37,266 nt of DNA from Desulfovibrio piger ATCC 29098 (GTDB lineage: Bacteria > Desulfobacterota > Desulfovibrionia > Desulfovibrionales > Desulfovibrionaceae): positions 58,240 to 95,505 of the forward strand of contig NZ_DS996360.1 in assembly GCF_000156375.1 (NCBI RefSeq). Reading direction: 5' to 3'. Under the pieces are notes generated by a model. The model made no database searches. It worked only from the letters and a program-made list of their open reading frames with translations, and had not been told where the DNA came from. Of this stretch, positions 33,015 to 37,266 are shown in pieces; the first letter of the stretch is position 1; every line of letters starts with the position of its first letter. A program made the position numbers and the translations under genes.

Positions 33015-33204
33015 GGTAACTCCTTGGTCGGTTCAGGGTGCGGCCACGCCGGTCATCCATGGCCGGGAGGCCTTCACCAGAGGGAAGAAGGCGGCCTTGC
33101 CGCGCCCTTCCCGAAATCTTCCGTCGGGAGACCTCCGGGGCAGCGCCGGGAGACCGGCATCAGGGGAAGGCCGGAGCGCCGCCGGGATCATCATCCTTCC
33201 GGCC

Positions 33205-33287
33205 AAAGCGCGCTGGGGGAAGGATGGAGCGGGGAAGGCGGGCCCCTTGCGCGCGGGCCGGGGCGCCCTCCTGCCCCCTGAAAAAAA
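33205..33287 (-). repeat. 3'-end palindromic element, copy C
   Basis: Begins about eight bases after the stop of the downstream-facing minus-strand gene. It has a T-run, then AGGGGGCAGGAGGG and an inner GGCCCGCGCGCAAGGGG, the return arm CCCGCCTTCCCC, a pyrimidine tract and CCCCCAGCGCGCTTT. End sequence is as in copies A and B (CCCCAACGCGCTTT with one change). The rest of the 33015-33294 spacer holds further GC hairpins but no gene. Confidence 0.7.
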
Positions 33288-33294
33288 CTGTCCG

Positions 33295-33690
33295 CTAGTC
33301 CTGCGGGTGCAGGGTATAGTGTTCGCCTTCGTCACGCAGGCGCCGGATGAAGACCTGCAGGTCGTCGGGCTGGCCGGGCTTGTGGTCTTCGGGATAGAGC
33401 AGGGCGGACATATAGAAGATGGAGCCGATGCGCAGCGCGTTGCGGGCGCTGGCCGAAAAGCGGTGCAGACGGTGCCCGGCCTGGTCCTGGAGCTGTTCGG
33501 GCAGCTCTTCGAGATAGGCCTCGCCTTCCTCTTCCAGAGAGGCCAGCAGGCGGGCCTTCTCCTGCATGCGGGCCGTATAGGCGGGCATATCGTCCATGAC
33601 GGCCAGGGCCGCCTGTTCGGCCTGCATGACGCGGGCGTGCATCTCTTCCAGCCAGGCCACCAGACGGGCCAGTTGCGGCGACATTTCCAT
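33295..33690 (-). CDS. Conserved-looking helical protein of unknown function
   Basis: 131 residues, not recognised. Mostly helical, with a long amphipathic stretch (about 3-70: LARLVAWLEEMHARVMQAEQ, then ARMQEKARLLASLEEEGEAYLEELPEQLQ), a region rich in His/Arg (HRLHRFSASARNALRI, about 73-88) and a final DLQVFIRRLRDEGEHYTLH. No signal peptide or membrane helix. A strong AAGGAGG site and normal codon use argue that it is a real gene. Located between the EF-hand gene and the PaaK-like gene, each with its own terminator, so no function can be inferred. Confidence 0.8.
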   Translation of the reverse strand: MEMSPQLARLVAWLEEMHARVMQAEQAALAVMDDMPAYTARMQEKARLLASLEEEGEAYLEELPEQLQDQAGHRLHRFSASARNALRIGSIFYMSALLYPEDHKPGQPDDLQVFIRRLRDEGEHYTLHPQD

Positions 33691-33735
33691 GACGAGCCTC
33701 CTTGCGGGACAGCCGGGCAGCGACCGGCACAGGGC

Positions 33736-33762
33736 AAAAAGGCCCGGCGCAGGGGCCGGGCC
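33736..33762 (-). terminator. Terminator of the PaaK-like gene
   Basis: Minus strand GGCCCGGC-ccctgc-GCCGGGCC followed by TTTTT, 12 bases after the stop codon. Confidence 0.92.
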
Positions 33763-33774
33763 TCCATGACGGGG

Positions 33775-35040
33775 TTAATCCCAGTGACGCTTGTCCTCGA
33801 TGGGACGGATCTGCGGGGGCAGGCTGCCCGGCGCCAGGATCTTGAGCTCGGGACGCAGCTTGATCTTTTCGCGGAACTGGTGGAGCAGCTCTTCCTCGCG
33901 CTTGAAGCCGCTGGTCTCGATGAACAGGGTCATCTCGTCGATGCCGCCGGGGTTGGTGACTTCGATCTGCCAGCGCTTCACTTCTTCGAAGCGGCTCATG
34001 ACCTGTTCCACCTGATGCGGGTAGACGAACATGCCCATGATGCGGGCGGTGGTGTCCACGCGGCCCACGATGTTGCCCAGGCGCGGGCTGGTACGGCCGC
34101 AGGCGCAGGGGCTGCGGTCGATGTACGACAGGTCGCCCGTGGCCAGACGGATGAGCGGATAGGTCTTGTTGAAGGCCGTGACCACGATCTCGCCCACTTC
34201 GCCGTCCTTCAGCGGGATGCCGGTATCGGGATGGCAGATCTCCACGTAGCAGCGGTTGGCGATGTGCAGGCCGGTCTTGTGGAAGCATTCGTAGCCGATG
34301 CAGCCCACGTCGGCGGTGCCGTAGCCCTGGCGCATGATGAGGTCGTACTTCTTTTCCATCTGGGAGCGCATCTTTTCGGACAGGCGCTCACCGGTGACGA
34401 AGGCCACTTCGAGGAAGAGGTCCTTGCGCAGGTTCAGGCCCTTTTCCTCGGCCTTCTGGGCCAGGTGCATGAGGAAGCTGGGCGTGCCCACATAGCCGGA
34501 GACGCGCAGCTTCTGCATGATGTCCAGCTGGGTGGAGGCATCGGTGGGACCGGCGGGGATGACCGCACAGCCCAGTTTGCGCAGGGGCTCTTCGAACATC
34601 AGGCCGGCCGGGGTCAGCTGATAGTTGAAGGTGTTCTGCACGGCATCACCGGGACGGAAGCCCACGGAATAGAAGGCTTCGGTGTAGCCCCAGTAGTCTT
34701 CGCCGCGGTCTTCGGGGTCGAAGATGGGTCCGGGGGAGAGGAAGATGCGCTTCAGGTCCCCGATGTCCTTGGTCAGCAGACCGCCCAGACGCGGGCCCAT
34801 GGACTGCAGGAAGATGAGTTCCTTTTTCTTGAGGATGGGGATGTGCTTGATATCGGACAGGGTCTTGAACTTCTCCACGTTGAACTGCGCACGGTCGAAG
34901 CGTTTCTTGACGTCTTCGGAGTAGCGGTAGGCGTAGGAGAGCAGGTCCTTGAGCTGGATCAGGCAATATTGACGGCGTTCGCTTTCGTCGAGCACTTCAC
35001 GGCGGCTGTAGATGCCTTCGGTACGGTCTTTACGAGTCAT
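33775..35040 (-). CDS. PaaK-like acyl-CoA ligase family protein with altered P-loop
   Basis: 421 residues, PaaK (phenylacetate-CoA ligase) type adenylate-forming protein. Recognisable late motifs: GYVGTPSFLMHLA (about 182-194), RQGYGTADVGCIGYEC, LIRLATGDLSYIDR (near 295) and the hinge-like GRVDTTARIMGMFVYPHQVEQVM. The usual Ser/Thr/Gly P-loop (SSGTTG) is absent: the equivalent stretch reads SPGPIFDPED (102-111). It may use ATP differently, or may not be a ligase. Several Cys (CACGR, GCIGYEC) could bind metal. Single gene with AAGG upstream and its own terminator. Substrate unknown; aryl acids from amino-acid breakdown are only one possibility. Confidence 0.8.
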   Translation of the reverse strand: MTRKDRTEGIYSRREVLDESERRQYCLIQLKDLLSYAYRYSEDVKKRFDRAQFNVEKFKTLSDIKHIPILKKKELIFLQSMGPRLGGLLTKDIGDLKRIFLSPGPIFDPEDRGEDYWGYTEAFYSVGFRPGDAVQNTFNYQLTPAGLMFEEPLRKLGCAVIPAGPTDASTQLDIMQKLRVSGYVGTPSFLMHLAQKAEEKGLNLRKDLFLEVAFVTGERLSEKMRSQMEKKYDLIMRQGYGTADVGCIGYECFHKTGLHIANRCYVEICHPDTGIPLKDGEVGEIVVTAFNKTYPLIRLATGDLSYIDRSPCACGRTSPRLGNIVGRVDTTARIMGMFVYPHQVEQVMSRFEEVKRWQIEVTNPGGIDEMTLFIETSGFKREEELLHQFREKIKLRPELKILAPGSLPPQIRPIEDKRHWD

Positions 35041-35137
35041 ACGGCCTCGCCTTGTAGAATTTTATTTGGGACAGTTGTTTACGCAACCTGAACCATATTT
35101 GCAAGCACTATTTTATTTTTACAATTATATCAAAATG
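35041..35137 (-). promoter_or_regulatory. AT-rich promoter region of the PaaK-like gene
   Basis: Ninety-seven AT-rich bases between the PaaK-like gene and the lipoprotein gene that precedes it. On the minus strand a TTGCAA-N17-TAAACA pair and a separate TATAAT are visible; neither is a full promoter. No terminator for the upstream lipoprotein gene was found here. Confidence 0.4.
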
Positions 35138-35779
35138 TTACTTGTAGTTTTTCGGTGTATCCGCCTTTGCCGCACCAGCGGGGCGCGCCGCCTCTTCCAG
35201 GCCTACGGCCGTGAGCCCGTGGAGCACGAGGGCCCCGGGATCGCGGCGGCAGTACTGGTGCAGGGGGCTCTCGCCGCTGTCGAACAGGGCGAAGATGCGG
35301 TCGAGGCGCCGCTGGTCCTGCAGGGGGACCTCCAGACCGGCCCGCCCCAGGGCATGGCCCGCGAGCCAGAGGGAAAGGGCCAGCTGCTGCTCGTTGCCCG
35401 TGATGGGGCGCGTGGCCGGGGCGTACCAGCCGGCGCAGCTCACGGCGGGCAGCATCCTGCCCCTGTCGGCGTGTTGGCGGCGCCAGGCCAGGATGACGTC
35501 GGCCAGCTTGTCTTCACGATGGGTGGGGCACCAGGCCTCCAGATGATCCAGCAGGGCGTCGGTCCCGGCCTTGCCGAGACGCACCTGCTGTGTGCGGGCG
35601 GCGGCCCAGCCGTCCAGCATCAGCACGGGCGTGAGGGCGTTCTCGTTGCTGTCCAGATAGGTGGCGCATGTCCAGGGCGCGGCCACGGGCGTGTAGCCGG
35701 CTTTGTCGGGGACATTGCGGGACGTGCAGGCCGCAAGGCAGCACAGCAGCAGGACGAGGCAGGGAAGCAGGCGGGTCAT
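35138..35779 (-). CDS. Lipoprotein of unknown function coupled to the ClC gene
   Basis: 213 residues. Type II signal peptide with lipobox LAAC (lipidated C18). The mature part starts TSRNVPDKAGYTPVAAPWTC and has a run TCATYLDSNENALTPVLMLDGWAAAR that recalls the W-TC-x-DFL pattern of the HdeA/HdeB acid chaperones, but the likeness is slight. Two further Cys (near 83 and 106) might form a disulfide. Its ATG overlaps the TGA of the ClC gene (ATGA), so the two are translationally coupled. Probably an outer- or inner-membrane-anchored periplasmic protein working with the channel; function unknown. Confidence 0.78.
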   Translation of the reverse strand: MTRLLPCLVLLLCCLAACTSRNVPDKAGYTPVAAPWTCATYLDSNENALTPVLMLDGWAAARTQQVRLGKAGTDALLDHLEAWCPTHREDKLADVILAWRRQHADRGRMLPAVSCAGWYAPATRPITGNEQQLALSLWLAGHALGRAGLEVPLQDQRRLDRIFALFDSGESPLHQYCRRDPGALVLHGLTAVGLEEAARPAGAAKADTPKNYK

Positions 35780-37143
35780 GGTCTCTCCTCGGTGGGGGAA
35801 GCGGCGGCCCGGCGCCGACGGCGCTGTTCCAGGATACGTTCCTTGAGACTGTCGTAAACAGGCGTCGAATGCAAGGCATTGGCCGTGAAGGCCGCGGCGA
35901 AGGCGGCCAGCAGCACGGCCGGGGCCAGATGGAAGCCGCCGCACATCTCCATGACCAGGGCGGCTCCGGTGAGGGGCGTGCGCACGGAGGCGGAGAACAG
36001 GCCCGCCATGCCCAGCACCAGCAGGGTGGCCGTCTGTTCCGGGGCCACCAGCCCGGCATCGCGCAGGGGCGCGGCCAGCAGGGCGCCGGCCATGCTGCCC
36101 GCCAGCAGGATGGGCATGAGGATGCCGCCGGAAACGCCCGAGGCGAAGCTCACGCAGGAAAAGGCGATCTTGCCCGCCAGCAGCAGGGCCAGGGCAAGGG
36201 CGGGCAGGCGCAGGTGCTCCAGTTGCAGGGTGGTCAGGCCCATGTTGCCCGTGATCTCCGGCCAGACGAGGAGCAGCACGCCGCAGCAGATGAAGGGGAA
36301 GACGATGCGCACGGGCCCGGGCAGCCAGCGGGCCCTGTCCTGCCAGAGCAGCAGACGGATCATGCCCGCATTGTACACGGCCCCCAGCAGGCCGCAGGCC
36401 ATGCCGGCCAGCAGGGGCAGCCAGTACTGGCTCCAGTGCAGGCCGGGCAACCGGGCGAAGGGGAAGACCAGGCCGAAGTCCAGCACCACGTCCACCATGA
36501 ACCAGGCGGACAGGGCCGAAAGGCCGGTGAAGAGCAGCATGGGCAGGGTGAGCGGGGTCTTCATCTCCTCGAAGGCGAAGAACATGCCGGCCACGGGCGC
36601 GCCGAAGGCGGCGGTCATGCCCGCCACGCCGCCGCCCACCAGATAGCGGGGCCGGTTGGCGCGGCAGCGGTCGTGCCACATATAGCCCACGCCCGCGCCC
36701 ACGGTGGCGCCCATCATGATGCAGGGGCCCTCGCGCCCTACGGAAAGACCGGCACTGAGCGCGGCCAGCGTGGCCACGAACTTGCACCAGAGCACCCGCG
36801 CCCAGCGCATGGGCGGCAGCTTTCCGGCCGCGATGAGCTCCACCTGCGGGATGCCGCTGCCGCCGATGAGGGGCTCATAACGCAGGAGCAGCCCGGCCGT
36901 CAGGGCCATGAGCAGCAGCCCGGCGGCCATCAGGGCCAGCGAGAGTGGTGCGAAGGGATCCTGCCCGGCCACATGGGCGCGGACGGCGCCGTTGATGATG
37001 GTATAGAGCCAGCGGAACAGGCCGATGACCCCGCCGGAGACGAGGCCCGTGAGCAGGGCCTGGGCCATGAGCGTCCAGGCGCCCTGGCTGCGCAGGGCAG
37101 CGGATTCCAGGATGAAGGGAGGCAGAGAGGGGCGGAAGGCCAT
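35776..37143 (-). CDS. ClC-family chloride channel or H+/Cl- antiporter
   Basis: 455 residues, about a dozen membrane helices. Selectivity-filter motifs: GSGIP (95-99), GREGP (136-140, gating E138) and a GVSGGILMP segment in place of GIFAP. FEEM (191-194) keeps the Glu pair whose second member (E193) serves as the proton-side Glu in E. coli ClC, which favours an antiporter over a channel. The C-terminus is basic (RRRRRR-like) with no CBS domain. ATG chosen with AGGAT upstream; the frame before it is spacer. The overlap with a lipoprotein gene is unusual. Possible roles: acid resistance or charge balance. Confidence 0.92.
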   Translation of the reverse strand: MAFRPSLPPFILESAALRSQGAWTLMAQALLTGLVSGGVIGLFRWLYTIINGAVRAHVAGQDPFAPLSLALMAAGLLLMALTAGLLLRYEPLIGGSGIPQVELIAAGKLPPMRWARVLWCKFVATLAALSAGLSVGREGPCIMMGATVGAGVGYMWHDRCRANRPRYLVGGGVAGMTAAFGAPVAGMFFAFEEMKTPLTLPMLLFTGLSALSAWFMVDVVLDFGLVFPFARLPGLHWSQYWLPLLAGMACGLLGAVYNAGMIRLLLWQDRARWLPGPVRIVFPFICCGVLLLVWPEITGNMGLTTLQLEHLRLPALALALLLAGKIAFSCVSFASGVSGGILMPILLAGSMAGALLAAPLRDAGLVAPEQTATLLVLGMAGLFSASVRTPLTGAALVMEMCGGFHLAPAVLLAAFAAAFTANALHSTPVYDSLKERILEQRRRRRAAASPTEERP

Positions 37144-37266
37144 GGGGATCCTGTGGGATGAAGGGGCGGGGACAGGGCGCACAAAAAAACGATGTGCCTG
37201 CAACAGCCTGAAAATATAGGGATACTGCCTGTCCTGACGGGAACAGTATGGAGGCTGGACAAAAAA
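37144..37266 (-). promoter_or_regulatory. Upstream region of the ClC gene
   Basis: Contains a T-run on the plus strand side (near 37183-37190), a TATATT-like box near 37213 and a partial inverted repeat CTGTCCTGACGG / CCGTCAGGACAG. It probably carries the ClC promoter, but no clear -35 box was found. The window ends within it. Confidence 0.35.

Noticed and set aside
35138..36787. A 549-residue minus-strand frame joining the lipoprotein to a long upstream extension
   Set aside because: The upstream part overlaps the ClC gene in another frame; the lipobox and a ribosome-binding site fix the start at 35779.

Overview
The window fits a sulfate-reducing deltaproteobacterium of the genus Desulfovibrio (high G+C, gut-type lineages such as D. 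piger, D. desulfuricans or D. fairfieldensis are the closest guess; the species is an inference). The deciding evidence is the complete aprBA-qmoABC dissimilatory sulfate-reduction block, followed by the small promoter-distal gene known from D. vulgaris (qmoD). No rRNA, tRNA, insertion sequence, phage gene or CRISPR array was found.

Layout. 1-8.7 kb, minus strand: aprB-aprA, a terminator and a second hairpin, then qmoA-qmoB-qmoC-qmoD closed by a terminator. Together these reduce APS to sulfite and pass menaquinol electrons to APS reductase. 8.7-11.1 kb: an AT-rich spacer, then a plus-strand chorismate mutase fused to a degenerate EPSP-synthase-like domain. 11.1-15 kb: housekeeping genes (ybaK, a PfkB kinase, cutA, nth, an HD phosphohydrolase). 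15-20.4 kb: a Zra-type envelope-stress module, with an NtrC-family regulator and histidine kinase on the minus strand, divergent from two secreted ZraP/Spy-like proteins. The second of these has a near-perfect sigma-54 promoter with an IHF-like site and is followed by about 0.75 kb of hairpin-rich, CCTCC-rich non-coding DNA. 20.4-24.2 kb: serine catabolism (YheO-type regulator, sdaA, sdaC). 24.2-28.8 kb: a radical SAM protein, an IHF/HU protein, and an MBOAT acyltransferase with its SGNH partner. 29-37.2 kb: slyX, a very long YgiQ radical SAM protein with tandem Arg-rich repeats, a secreted EF-hand protein, an unknown coiled-coil-like protein, a divergent PaaK-like ligase, and a ClC transporter overlapping a lipoprotein gene.

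The strongest leads for follow-up are: (i) the sigma-54/IHF-controlled ZraP-like gene and its structured 3' region rich in anti-Shine-Dalgarno motifs; (ii) the chorismate mutase/pseudo-EPSPS fusion; (iii) the 107- and 126-residue repeats in the YgiQ tail; (iv) a family of G/C-skewed palindromic elements lying in the same orientation just 3' of four different genes. Coordinates and start codons were set by eye from ribosome-binding sites and family knowledge; no alignments or searches were run.
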